Below, piece by piece: positions 35,506 to 46,654 of a DNA stretch of 64,000 bases; positions within the stretch are counted from its first letter, which is position 1, and every line of letters starts with the position of its first letter. The DNA comes from Puccinia triticina (taxonomy: Eukaryota > Basidiomycota > Pucciniomycetes > Pucciniales > Pucciniaceae), in assembly GCF_026914185.1 (NCBI RefSeq), contig NC_070567.1, positions 5,420,001-5,484,000 of the forward strand, given 5' to 3'. The position numbers and the translations under genes were made by a program. The notes under the pieces were generated by a model. The model searched no databases and had not been told where the DNA came from. It saw only the letters and a program-made list of their open reading frames with translations.

Positions 35506-36107
35506 CATGCCAACTACTCTGGTGCACGCACACAGAATATGCAACATCTCTTGCGCACAACACCGCTCACAAAAGAAAGAAAACAACTGTGGGAAACACC
35601 AAAAACAATAGGCCAAGAAGGGTAACTTGAATATTGGCTGGAACAAACCTTGAATATCAAACTCCACCTCTGGCCGACCTTGCAAACTTAACCAGCCCGC
35701 ACCTGAAGCTTGAGGCAGAACCTCGAATGTCCCGCTCTGCCTTCCACAGCTTGAGGCATCCATAATCCTGACGTGGCAGCAGTGTGAAAACCACACTGTC
35801 ATAATAGTCTATTAACTGTGACATTAAAAGGGTTTTTTTGAACATTTCTGATCAGGTGATTGGTTTTTGGACATCAGAATCAAACCAAGGATGCAGCTAC
35901 TACGCTGTCAAAATAAAAGTGTGTTGGCTGGTACGATAAGGCGCTCCGCCTCTTTTCTAACTAAATTCCGGGTTGGAATGGTTACATGTGCTGGGCTTCT
36001 GCAACGTACATATCTCTTCAGCGCTCCGCCATGAGCCTGATATGATCCGCCTGGTCTACGCAAGGTCCAACCGCTCCGCTCCCGCACAGTAAACTCCACA
36101 GTTAAGT
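35506..36107. other. spacer with LTR-like sequence
   Basis: No gene is seen. From about 36030 the words CCGCTCCGCT and GAGCCTGAT appear, resembling the tail of the 2-kb repeats and the LTR-type repeats. This suggests degenerate transposon DNA. Confidence 0.3.
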
Positions 36108-36986
36108 AAGAATTTGGGTGGTAAAAACTCTCCACAATGTAGTAATGCGCAAAAGTTGAGTAAGAATAGCAATAACTACAATAATACCGTGAAGTGTGTA
36201 GTACGTAGAATGATAGATAGATTAGATCAATGAGAGAAAAGCTGCCCCAGAAGTCCTTTTTCCTCCACTCCCTCTGCCCGCATAACTCCACTCCCAGCCA
36301 ATGTTGTCCACATCCTTCCTTTCCCGCCCTTGCCATTACTCCACATGCATCGCTTCCCAGCCTAGTACCTCTACAATGCCTGTTCTCCCGCACCCTCTAA
36401 AAGAATTTGGGTGGTAAAAACTCTCTGCAATGTAGTAATACGCAAAATTTGAGTAAGAATAGCAATAACCACAATAATACCTTGAAGTGTGTAGTATGTA
36501 GAATGATAGATAGATTAGATCAATGAGAGAAAAGCTGCCCCAGAAGTCCTTTTTCCTCCACTCCCTCTGCCCGCATAACTCCACTCCCAGCCAATGTTGT
36601 CCACATCCTTCCTTTCCCGCCCTTGCCATTACTCCACATGCATCGCTTCCCAGCCTAGTACCTCTACAATGCCTGTTCTCCCGCACCCTCTAAAAGAATT
36701 TGGGTGGTAAAAACTCTCTGCAATGTAGTAATACGCAAAATTTGAGTAAGAATAGCAATAACCACAATAATACCTTGAAGTGTGTAGTATGTAGAATGAT
36801 AGATAGATTAGATCAATGAGAGAAAAGCTGCCCCAGAAGTCCTTTTTCCTCCACTCCCTCTGCCAGCATAACTCCGCTCCCAGCCAACATCGTCCACATC
36901 CTTCCTTTCCCGCCCTTGCCATTACTCTGCATGCATTGCTTCCCAGCCTAGTACCTCTACAATGCCTGTTCTCCTGCACCCTCTGA
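36108..36986. repeat. three tandem copies of a 293-bp unit
   Basis: The unit starting AAGAATTTGGGTGG recurs at 36108, 36401 and 36694, an exact period of 293 bp. Copies 1 and 2 share GCATCGCTTCCCAGCC, and copies 2 and 3 share the AATACGCAAAATTTGAG variant, so the array grew stepwise. The minus-strand open frames that span each copy are a by-product of tandem repetition. The unit contains GATAGATAGATTAGATC and looks like amplified LTR sequence. Confidence 0.88.
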
Positions 36987-37406
36987 CTAGCCTCCAACCC
37001 CAGTCTCTACCTGGTGCGTCCACCCCAATTTCACCCACTTGATGCTGTCCGCTTCCGCTGCCCCAGTTCACCTGGTGCCAATCCGCACTACTCAGTCCGC
37101 CCAGGAGTTTTGCTGCAGTCCTACTCCAACTGTTCCGCTAAGTCTGCACATCTGAAGCGTGGCTCAAACCCCGTTCCCCTTGCACCCGTTTTGAGTCCCC
37201 GGTCCAGCAGCTTTCCCCGTTTGCTGACTTTCCACATGATTTGTAAGTGGTACATTCAAGGTTTCCTCAGTCTATATATGGAACGCATAAGCACACCTGC
37301 TTATTGTTTGTTTGGATATGTAGACTGAGCATTTTCTCAGCTGCCCCACTGCATTTCTGGCCGTGCTGCGGTGAGCAGACATTCTACGCTGCTTGCCTAT
37401 ATCACC

Positions 37407-38802
37407 AGGGAAGCTTTGGGGGCACTCCCCAGGGAGTGCCACAGCTTAATTTGGTGTTAGTTTTTGTCTGAACTGGGGCGGAATTTATACAATGTGATGT
37501 TAAATTGTTTAATTACTGGGAAAGAACTATAGACCAATCTGATTTGGAGTGATATATAACTATTCAAATATGTTGAATTCATCTTGAAGTCAAGTTTATG
37601 TCAATCACAACTTAAGTTCTACATTTGAAAACCAGGTAGCTCTTGCATCTCCAAACTTTTACATTGGGGCAAACTCCCTTCATCAAATATATAATATCAT
37701 TCCAGAAACACAATTGCCTAGATTTGGATCAAGAAAATATCAGAAGTGCAATCATGTTTATTATTTGCACAATTGCAGGAGAAATTTATGCCGTCGGGGT
37801 ACATGAGGTTGACACAGTTCACAAATAAATCAGACAAAAATGCTCCTCTGGTCTGAAGAATGTGTGATTTGTCACCCTATTGTATGGATGTACAATAGGG
37901 TGACAAATCATAGTCCATTCAGGGCAGTTACAGCTAAATTTTTCTTAAATTTTACCCTCATTTACTTGGCAGAAATTCCCCTCTGGTATGAAAAGTGTGT
38001 GATTTTTCACCCTATTGGACGCGCGTACAATAGGGTGACAAATCACACAATTTTCAGACCAGAGGGGAATTTCTTCTGAGGAAATCAGGGTGACACAGTT
38101 TGTAAACAATTCAGCTGGACATGTCACTCTGGTCTGAAAAGTGTGTGATTTGTCACCCTAGTACTATAGAGTGACAAATCACACACAAGTTACAAACTTT
38201 CCAGACCAGAGGGTAATTTTCAGCTGAATTGTTTCCAAACTGTGACACACTCATTTAATTGGTAAAAATTCACCTCTGGTCTGAAAACTGTGTGATTTGT
38301 CACCCTATTGTACGCGCGTACAATAGGGTGACAAATCAGACACTTTTCATCCCAGAGGGGAATTTTGACGAGTAAATGAGGGTAAAATTGAGGAATATTT
38401 ATCTGTAAATGCCCTGATGGACTATGATTTTTCACCCTACTGTACGCGCGTACAATAGGGTGACAAATCCCACACCAATCATATTCTGTTTGGGCCGCAG
38501 CAGCAGGTAAATGAGTTTGGAATGGTCCAAACACCATTCATATTGATGTCACTCTCCAGTAAAAACAGTGTGTGAGTGGTGCTTTACACTTTAGTGAAAC
38601 TTTGGTTACAGACACTTTGTGTTCTGTGGTCCAGTTGAGTTACTACTGAGTTACAGATGAGTTCCAGCTGAGTTATGGATACTTCATATATAGTTGTATA
38701 TCATTTCATGTTTGATTATACATATGATGTAGTAGAAATTGCACCAATTCATGAAAAAATAAAGGTAAGGCACTCCCTGGGGAGTGCCCCCCAAGCTTCC
38801 CT
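37407..38802. mobile_element. inverted-repeat element carrying five large palindromes
   Basis: The ends are AGGGAAGCTTTGGGGGCACT and its complement. Each end also contains the internal hairpin GGCACTCCC(C/T)..GGGAGTGCC. Five palindromes lie inside, around 37890, 38025, 38165, 38312 and 38448. Each is centred on TTGTACGCGCGTACAA or a variant and extends outwards through TTTGTCACCCTA / TAGGGTGACAAA. Several extend into CCTCTGGTCTGAAAA / TTTTCAGACCAGAGG, giving palindromes of up to about 100 bp. No transposase and no clear target duplication were found. Confidence 0.8.
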
Positions 38803-38903
38803 CGAAAACACCACAACACTAAATTACATTAGTGGTGCTAATTGTGTAGAGTAGTAGTTAGCTGCTAATGCTTTTGACTATTAGCATTAGCTGTAATATA
38901 CAG

Positions 38904-39010
38904 CACTGTGAAAAAACTCAAGAAACTGCTAGTTGACATGCAATATTACAAAGGCGCTTTGTAATATTTCATGTTAACTTGCAGCATTTTCTTAATTTTT
39001 TTTCACAGTG
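38904..39010. mobile_element. 107-bp CACTA-like MITE, 3-bp target duplication CAG
   Basis: A nearly complete palindrome with the ends CACTGTGAAAAAA and TTTTTTTCACAGTG. CAG lies on both sides (38901-38903 and 39011-39013). CACT-type ends with 3-bp duplications are the hallmark of the CACTA (EnSpm) superfamily. The 57768-58014 element has similar ends. Confidence 0.65.
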
Positions 39011-39287
39011 CAGCCGCTAAATCATGCTAATGCTAAATTATAGATAAATATGGCTGATTAGCTACCCATTAAATTGGCTTTAATTTGCAGCCAAAATTGC
39101 ACTTTTTTTCAGATGTCTGTTAGCTTTAATTGTGATAGCTTGTATGGTACAAAATAGGGTAGTGTAGTGGCTCCAACAAATTGCTAAGTTTGTGCTAATT
39201 ACACTAAATGTATTTCAATAGTTGCATTGTTAATCAAACTCCATGATCTGGATTACTTAAAATAACAAGGCAATAATGTAAACTTTT

Positions 39288-39632
39288 GCATGGCAGCAAC
39301 GGTGAAACAATACAATATGGGATTGGTATTGGCCAATACTACGTATAGTATTGTTTTTTTGATACATCAGAATTCAATACCATGTATTGTATTGAAAAAA
39401 AGATATGATATGGTGGTATTGTATCTAAAAAACAACACCTTTTCTGGGCAATTTGCGCTCAATCCAATGGCCCCTCCCAGCAATACACTTGTATTGTATT
39501 GTATCAGAATGTATTGGCAATAAAATACCATGTATTGTATTGGTTTGGTGACTTGAGCCAATACCAATACAGTGTATTGGACTCAAAAAAAATACCAATA
39601 CATGTACCGTACCATTTCACCATTGATGGCAG
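39288..39632. mobile_element. MITE with CAATAC/GTATTG palindromes
   Basis: Inverted ends GGCAGCAACGGTGAAAC and complement near 39625 surround repeated ATACCATGTATTGTATTG-type palindromes. A degenerate relative with the same TTTCACCATTGCTGGCAG end lies at about 59390-59670. The exact borders and any target duplication are unclear. Confidence 0.55.
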
Positions 39633-40330
39633 GCTGTGTAACATTCAATCAGGTCCACAAAACCTTGATCAGGTGTCTTGAAGAATTAATCCTGGGCACA
39701 TATTGCTGACAAACGGAGCCAAAGCCTATTTTGCCTTTGCTGAGTCTTTTCCAACCAACCTGAAGTAAACACTAAAATAGGGAATTGCACTGTGAAAAAG
39801 AGAAGCTCAATTGGATTTTATTTTGTCACTCAAAAGTCAGGTTTACAAGCTATGAAAAAGCTAGATATCACAAAAGATGTGCATCAGGACAGATATAAAT
39901 TCTGTCTACTGGAATAGTTGCCGGAGGCCATGGTATCACTTTTATCTACTTCGAAGCGGTGATTTGAGTAATTTCAAAATGCGGACAGGCCAGCAACCCA
40001 ACATTGCACCTAAGCCGCTCTACGTCAAGAGTGCTGCCCCCATAACACTCCTGGAGAGGCTGCAAACTCCAAAACATTTGGAGTAAATATGAATTTTGCA
40101 GTGCATGACATAAGAAATTTGTGTGAATTTATTCTGCTCTGGGGCAGATTTAGCTCACACTGGAGTTATTGAAAGCAAAGCTGGCCACCTGGCAAAGTAG
40201 TAGAATGAACACTACAGGGAGTAATATTTTGTGAAATAAAAGTATCCAGTTGGAGCAGATTGAAGAAGAGAATATCCAACGGGGAAATTCAAGCAGCAAT
40301 GATGGGAAAACTGAAGAAGACAAAAAAAAT
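39633..40330. other. unannotated spacer
   Basis: No gene or element end was recognised. The final part is the 3' flank of the minus-strand membrane-protein gene that ends at 40331. Confidence 0.3.
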
Positions 40331-42305
40331 TCAATCTACAGTTCTGTTGGCCAAAGCGATATGCTCTTCTACATTTAGAGTAAGCGTTGAAGGGTGGCGG
40401 CCAGCTTCCAAATCACTAACTTTGTTCTCCTTCTTTTGAAAACTGTCAATCTTGCGAGCCAACTAAAAAAAGAACACCTTAAATCAATTCAAAATGATAT
40501 GTTTCAAGCCGTTGAATATTTGCCAATTCAAAACAGAAAATAATCGGCTTAACTGACCATGAGGAGCATAGAATAAACTGCGTTGAAAACTGCTGTCGCG
40601 CCTGCAACGACCATTGAAAATCCTTTTAGGAAAGGCTGCCATTCTTTCTTGGTTTCAGTGCACATGTAATTCACACCAATCGTCGAATGATGCAAATCTC
40701 TAGCGGCGAGGTCCATCAAAAGACTATTGGCGTTCATGGTTCGATTAAACATTGATTGTAGGACCTCCGGTGTGCTAGTCAGATTCTGGTTGTGCAAAAC
40801 AGGTTTCAAATCACCAATACTTGGCACTTTGATGGAAAATACTGAAAAGCCAGAGCCATCAGCTGAAGAGCCAGTCATGGCACCATTCTCTGGTGGAGGG
40901 CCATCAACTATAGTGCCATTAATATCAAATTTATCAGGTGGCAGTGAAGAGCTATCAAAGGTAGCTTTGAAAGCTTCAAGCATGTTGAGAACTTCTTTGT
41001 CATTGACAACTATCTGTCCTTCAGGTGACTGAATCGTTGTGGATGGGCCAATTTCTGCACGAATCCGCCGAGGCGAATTTGGTGGTAATAACACCATGTG
41101 ATCTAGGATCAGCGTCACCTGTGAAATTCGTTTGATCGGAGTTCCTCGATATAGATCTTCTTGAGACGCATTATAGCCTGGCGGATATGCTGATAATGGT
41201 AAGGAATATGCTGGTATTGACAAACCCTTGGAAAGTTGCTCTATCTCAGAGCTACATCACGTATTTGTTGATTGGATCAGGTCCCATTGATTGTTGAAAA
41301 AGGCTGCATGTTTATCGTTGAATTGCTCACAGGACTTGGTAAAGCTGATCCAGCTCTGAGCTCCTGGGATGGCTGTGTCAAAAATAGCGCGAATTTTTCA
41401 GATGTGGATGAAACAAGAAGAATATAACTGTTGGGTGTTCAATGAAATTAAATATTTATTCACCTCACCGCATTCGAATCCCACGAAGTACACACTCCAG
41501 TCATATCTTGGCTCCCGTCTTCTAGTTGAGTTCGGTCCTCAAGAAGGCATGTGGCACAAATTCTAGAAGTCCATAAACCAGTGTAGTTGCAAGATGATCA
41601 ATGAAGGTGTGCTAAATAAAATGCGATTTTATTGTTCATGGCGTACCCGATTGAAAGCCCGTTGGTATCGAGATTGTAATCTGATCTGACAAGATTGATC
41701 TAAAAAAATCACAATGAGCCTTTAGTAATGCTGAGGAACGCTTCGCGATTCATCCAAGACAAAATGATGATTTCTTTCTTTCTGGCTGACCGAGCAATCA
41801 AGTCTTTCAGCGCTGTAGGGGGTACTGATCCGATTCATACGCGAGCTTTCTTTGTGGTTGCGAAATTGATAAAAGCGATCAACTTTCCATTGAAACAAGC
41901 CGGGAACCGCGCGATCGCCTTCGATCCAGGTCCCAGGATAACCTACTGATTCATTGCTTGGGATAGTGAAAAAGGTCTGATAAAGCGCGACTAGACTTGG
42001 TTGGCAGGTCAGATTATCACCCCCAATAGGTTGATTGTGAAATGTCAATGATTGAAGTGATCTCATCAGACCAAAATAGAATGCGACAATAATCTGCATG
42101 TGAGCCTTGAAGTCCTCATTGTGTTTTTTACACTCCAGAGCTCAAATGCGTGGTAAAATACCTGGCGTGATTTGTTTGTCCCCTTAAGTTTTTGCATTAG
42201 TTCCAGGAAAGGATATTGAATGAGTTGAAAGATGAGTAAGGAAGATGAAGTAAAAACTTACTGGGTAAACACGTTAAAAATGACCAAACCAATGAAGGTG
42301 GACAT
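40331..42305 (-). pseudogene. multi-exon membrane protein gene with in-frame stops, unrecognised family
   Basis: On the minus strand, exon 1 (42305-42262, MSTFIGLVIFNVFTQ, signal-like) splices in frame to an exon beginning 42061 (SLQSLTFHNQPIGGDNLTC...). Further coding-like pieces follow: LIAFINFATTKKARV; INLVRSDYNLDTN; TFIDHLATTLVYGLLEFV; REPRYDWSVYFVGFECGE; and QSWISFTKSCEQFNDKHAAF. A long exon then ends at 40558 with a membrane helix (VVAGATAVFNAVYSMLLM) and splices to 40462-40331 (LARKIDSFQKKEN..., stop). The predicted product has at least two membrane segments and a large extracellular part with several N-glycosylation sequons. TGA codons interrupt otherwise continuous frames, for example at 41259-41257 between two good coding halves and after KKARV. 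I therefore favour a recent pseudogene or an allele with errors. Introns in the middle are uncertain. Confidence 0.5.
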
Positions 42306-43200
42306 CTTGAGAATACAGAAATACAAACAGGCGAGATAAGCTAAGCAATGTAACGGGTACAATCAGCAACCGCCTAAAAATCTTACGGAGACAAACACGA
42401 CTGGAACATTAATTGAGGTATGAGCATCAGTGAGTTGGAATCAAACCGGAATCCTAGCTGATATCTAGTATCTTGTAACAAAATATGACTGACTAGTTGG
42501 AGGAATTTTTTGATTGTGGTTTTTTTCATAATCGGGTATTCATCCACCAATGAAGCAATACCCCTGACAAGTCTGGACGCCATCGTACTGATGCGAGTAG
42601 AATTTCGGCCTGTTTTGATTGAAGTTCTGGATGAGAAGCAGCACTTTTGATCTCTGATATGTAAAGCTTGACCGAGGGTAAGATTGATGGGACAAACACG
42701 CACCAGCTTGGGGCACTATAAAGCGTCTAACGATACATCAGAGAGAAGTGATCCTCTGAGATTGGAAGCCTACTATAAATCCATCCTTTGTCTTCCTGCC
42801 GGTTTCTATCACTCCGGACAAGACTTCCGGAGGTTTTCTGTGATTAGACGCTGTGATTAGACAGATGTATGTCGATGATTTGCTCTAAAAAGGGTAGGTT
42901 TGCCTGAGAAGTCCCTCCTTGCTCCCAACATACGGGCACCCGACGGGGCCGCAAATTCCCTCCTTGGAGGATGTCTCCCGCACGCGCGGGTGACATCGTT
43001 GATCATGCAACACACTTTTTTTTCAAAAAAAAAAAAAAAAAAACTTCACCCAGAAGCTAACCCAGGACATGACCCAGGACATCACCTAAACAGGAACTAA
43101 CCTTTGGGCTGATCGGGGGGGATTGAGAGGTGTTGCGTTGACGATTCGTGACTTCGGCAAAACACATATGAACTCGAAGTCGCGCGAGGTTTGGCAGTGC
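42306..43200. other. upstream flank of the membrane-protein gene and partial foldback relative
   Basis: No independent gene is supported. 42910-43197 carries AAGTCCCTCCTTG, the palindrome CTCCCGCACGCGCGGGTGAC, a 20-bp poly(A) run near 43022 and a block related to the centre and right side of the foldback element at 35139-35505. It is probably a truncated copy of that element, with the 1.4-kb hairpin starting right next to it. Confidence 0.4.
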
Positions 43201-44609
43201 TGACTTATCACAAGTCCCTCGCTTCAGAGGGCCCTGGTACAGCCTGGGCTGGCGCAAAGCGCCCTTGCGCGAAGCGCGACCTCCAAAGGAGGGACTTGCA
43301 GGTAAAGCCAAGAATTTGGCTTGAGAGCTTTCAGTGTTTTGGTGGGAGTTTTTTCCCGCTCCCCTTTCAGGGGTCTTCTCCTTGTGTATTCCTATCGCCT
43401 GTGGTGCCAGGTTAAAGGCCTGATTTTTCTCTTTCTTTTGGTGTCAATCACCACTTTTTCCCCCTTCACAAACTTCTTCCATCCCCCTTTGAAGTTTGTG
43501 ATTTTTTTGTGTTTGGCCAGAAGTGTGTATGCAAATTCCGAGAAGATCCATTTGGACTCAATTTAAATACAGAACTCCATCATCCATCCACTTTGACTGC
43601 TGAGCAAGGGCAACACTCTCCTTCAAGTGTAGATATCACAAAAGTGACACTACATTGAAGCTGAGATGCTCAGCTATCCCGTGGACTTCAGCTTGCTGAC
43701 TCACAATGAGTGCGTGCTGTGTAATGTAAATTTGATTCAAAAAGTTGGCCAAAAGCCACAAATTTCCTGAAGCTCTCACGCGGAAAAAAGCCAATAACTC
43801 ATAAGCCTCCCATTGGGAATGGGAGATGCTTCACATCGGGGTGCTCCGCACCCCCAGTCCCGGGAGGCTTAGTTAAGTCAGCGCCTGCCTCTGATTGAGG
43901 GACTTGCTAGTTTGCACCTGCACTGCCACTGACTTAACTAAGCCTCCCGGGACTGCGGGTGCGGAGCACCCCAATGCAAAGCATCTCCCATTCCCAATGG
44001 GAGGCTTATGAGTTATTGGCTTTTTTCCGCATGACAGCTTCAGGAAATTTGTGGCTTTTGGCCAACTTTTTGAACCAAATTTGCATTACACAGCGCGCAC
44101 TCATTGTGAGTCAGCGAGCTGAAGTCCATGGGATAGCTGAGCATTTCAGCTTCAATGTAGTGTCACTTTTGTGATATCTACACTTGAAGGAGAGTGTTGC
44201 CCTTGCTCAGCAGTCAAGGTGGATGGATGATGGAGTTCTGTATTTAAATTGAGTCCAAATGGATCTTCTTGGAATTTGCATACACACCTCTGGCCAAACA
44301 CAAAAAAATCACAAACTTCAAAGGGGGATGGAAGAAGTTTGTGAAGGGGGAAAAAGTGGTGATTGACACCAAAAGAAAGAGAAAAATCAGGCCTTTAACC
44401 TGGCACCACAGGCAATAGGAATACACAAGGAGTAGACCCCTGAAAGGGGAGCGGGAAAAAACTCCCACCAAAACACTGAAAGCTCTCAAGCCAAATTCTT
44501 GGCTTTACCTGCAAGTCCCTCCTTTGGAGGTCGCGCTTCGCGCAAGGGCGCTTTGCGCCAGCCCAGGCTGTACCAGGGCCCTCTGAAGCAAGGGACTTGT
44601 GATAAGTCA
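43201..44609. repeat. 1.4-kb near-perfect hairpin (two 680-bp arms)
   Basis: The left arm 43201-43880 and right arm 43930-44609 are inverted copies of equal length around a 49-bp loop. The ends are TGACTTATCACAAGTCCCTC and complement. The arms pair with only occasional mismatches. Translated frames in the two arms match almost residue for residue, a consequence of the symmetry and not of a gene. Within each arm are the AAGTCCCTC and GGAGGGACTT module and a CGCGCTTCGCGCAAGG palindrome. Transcription across it would give a long double-stranded RNA. Confidence 0.9.
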
Positions 44610-44985
44610 GGGCAGGCAAGTGCTGTTGCAAAGCAACCCTCCGAAGGAGGGACTTGACAAGTTGCAAGCAACCTTGCGACAGTAGGCAGCAGAAGTCCGC
44701 TTTCAACCTTTTATCATGCTTTGCTCTGTAGAGGCTAAACAAACATACTTGAGGCCAAGTAGGCTTGTCCATGATGTCATCAAGAAAGATGTGTCCCTCC
44801 CCATATTTCTTCTTGTATTTTTAGCATCTAAACCTGACTGTGAGGCAACTATGGAAGAGCTGCTCAACTTTGACATGTTTCCAAATTATGGGGTAACCAA
44901 TGAGATGGTAGACCCATTAATACCTTGTTATTTGGAATGGGTTTGGACCAGTGTGGTGATTTAAATGGGCAAGCATCACATAATA
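44610..44985. other. short spacer
   Basis: It starts with another GGAGGGACTTG module (44645-44655). An open frame (44716-44964) has no recognisable product. Nothing else was found before element B. Confidence 0.3.
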
Positions 44986-46334
44986 GGAGGGTTCAAAATT
45001 AAAATCCAGTTCTCCAGGAGCTCGCGCAGGTCCCAGATTCCAGGAAAAAAAAACCCTACCAAAAAAGAGGTTCTGGGCTATCAACTTTGAATGCCCCATG
45101 TTGGTCAAAAGCCACCTGTACTCACATTCCTGAGCATCAGGTCTGGCAGTCTGGGGTTTCAGGAAGTCCCCTCCCACAACCGGGGTCTTGAAGTTCTGCC
45201 AAAAAAAGAATCCGGCTTGGTTTCCCTGCAGTCATAATTGGAATCCATGGCATTCAAAAGGGTGTATGTACCACACACCCTACTGGAAGCACCACTCTCC
45301 TCCGTTGACCAGCACTGGCTGGTCAGCCAAAGCAGTACACACCGGCCACCAGGAGCAACATATTCCCATTAATGGCCGTTCCATTTGTTCATTGGGAGGA
45401 GTACGCTGGTCTGTTTGTTCATAATTGGGAGCTCCCCTTGATGGACTGTCATTTTGGTCATCTTGAGGAGTATGTACTCCTCAAGATGATTGGTTATTTC
45501 CAGCAAGTTAGAGGAACTTACTCCTCTCAATGACCGGTTTGTTCCAGCCATCAAGGGAGCATGTACTCCTCCCAATGACCAGAACAAACAGGTCATCGAG
45601 AGGAGTATGCACTTTTCCAGATGATTGGAACGGGCCAGTCATACAGGGAAGTGATTACTCATATCACTTTCCTTGATGAACAGTTTGTTCCGATTGTCAG
45701 GAGGAGTACATACTCCCTTGATGACCAGCCTGTCATGGCCACCAAGAGAATTAATCATTTTCCTCAATGACCGGGTTGTTCTGGTCATCTTGAGAGGTAC
45801 ATACATACTCCTCTCAATGTCCGGTTTGTTCCGGTCATCTTGAGGAGTACGTATATAACCGGAACAAACCGGTCATCAAGAATTATAGCAAATGGCTATT
45901 GATGGCCAGCACGGACCTGTCTTTAATTAGGGAGGAGTGTACTCCTATCAATGACCAGGCCGGCCATTAAGAATATACAGCCTACTGACCAGCCATTGGT
46001 CATGGTGGAGTGTGTATGTACTCCGCTCAATGAATGGCTTGTGCCGGCCATCAAGGGTGCAGTGAGCTGCTCCAATGGCCAGTTCTTTCTGTCATGTGTA
46101 TACGGTTGAGGAGGATAGGCCCCACTATACTTGTGGGTTGGGGGTGGCCGGGGTGTGGAAAAAGTCTTTGGTGAAGTTGTTTCTTGTTTTTTCGGCCTGA
46201 TTCCTGGACCTGGAACGACCCTCCTGGAGCCTCTTGCTAAGCAGGCCCCCAGGTCTCCAGGAGATCTTCCAGGTCCGATTTGTTTCCTGGATTTTCGGAC
46301 CTGGACATCTTCCTAGATCAATTTTGAACCCCCC
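44986..46334. mobile_element. TA-flanked inverted-repeat element B with hairpin array
   Basis: The ends GGAGGGTTCAAAATT and AATTTTGAACCCCCC are inverted and flanked by TA (44984-44985, 46335-46336). Inward, CCAGG-rich blocks match element A (13840-15442). The interior 45300-46110 is a long array of CCGGT(C/T)ATTGAG-type hairpin units with GGAGTA(C/T)...TACTCC spacers. There is no transposase. Elements A and B form one family whose ends are conserved while the internal arrays differ. Confidence 0.75.
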
Positions 46335-46352
46335 TAATGTTTACTTGGTGAT

Positions 46353-46646
46353 TAGAGATGGCATCAGGTCCCTGTTATTAGGAGCAGGTACCCAGAAACA
46401 GGTGCCAGGTATCAGTGAAATTTCAGGCAGGTACCCGCACCCGCCACAGGTACCTGCGCACAAAGTGCCGTCCTACAGGGTAGGGATGGCGCTGGGTACC
46501 ATTTTGCAGGTACCTGTCGCCTGTAGGCGGGTACCTGTCTGGAATGGCAGGTATCCGCCAGCGGGTGCGGGTTTGCCAAATTTTGTGAAAATTTGCGCAG
46601 GTACCCACACCCGCCATGGGTTCCCGGGTACAAAGTGCCATCTCTA
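46353..46646. mobile_element. 294-bp hAT-like MITE, target duplication TTGGTGAT
   Basis: The ends TAGAGATGGCA and TGCCATCTCTA are perfect inverted repeats. TTGGTGAT is present on both sides (46345-46352, 46647-46654). The interior is rich in the palindrome GCAGGTACC/GGTACCTGC and GGGTACCCGC words. The same family occurs at 47997-48214. Confidence 0.9.
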
Positions 46647-46654
46647 TTGGTGAT

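Noticed and set aside
35908..36997. Three similar minus-strand frames that look like a small gene family
   Set aside because: They are the 293-bp tandem repeat read three times; no start context, signal or domain.
43321..44489. Two nearly identical small proteins encoded head to head
   Set aside because: They sit in the two arms of the 1.4-kb hairpin; identity follows from symmetry, not from coding selection.
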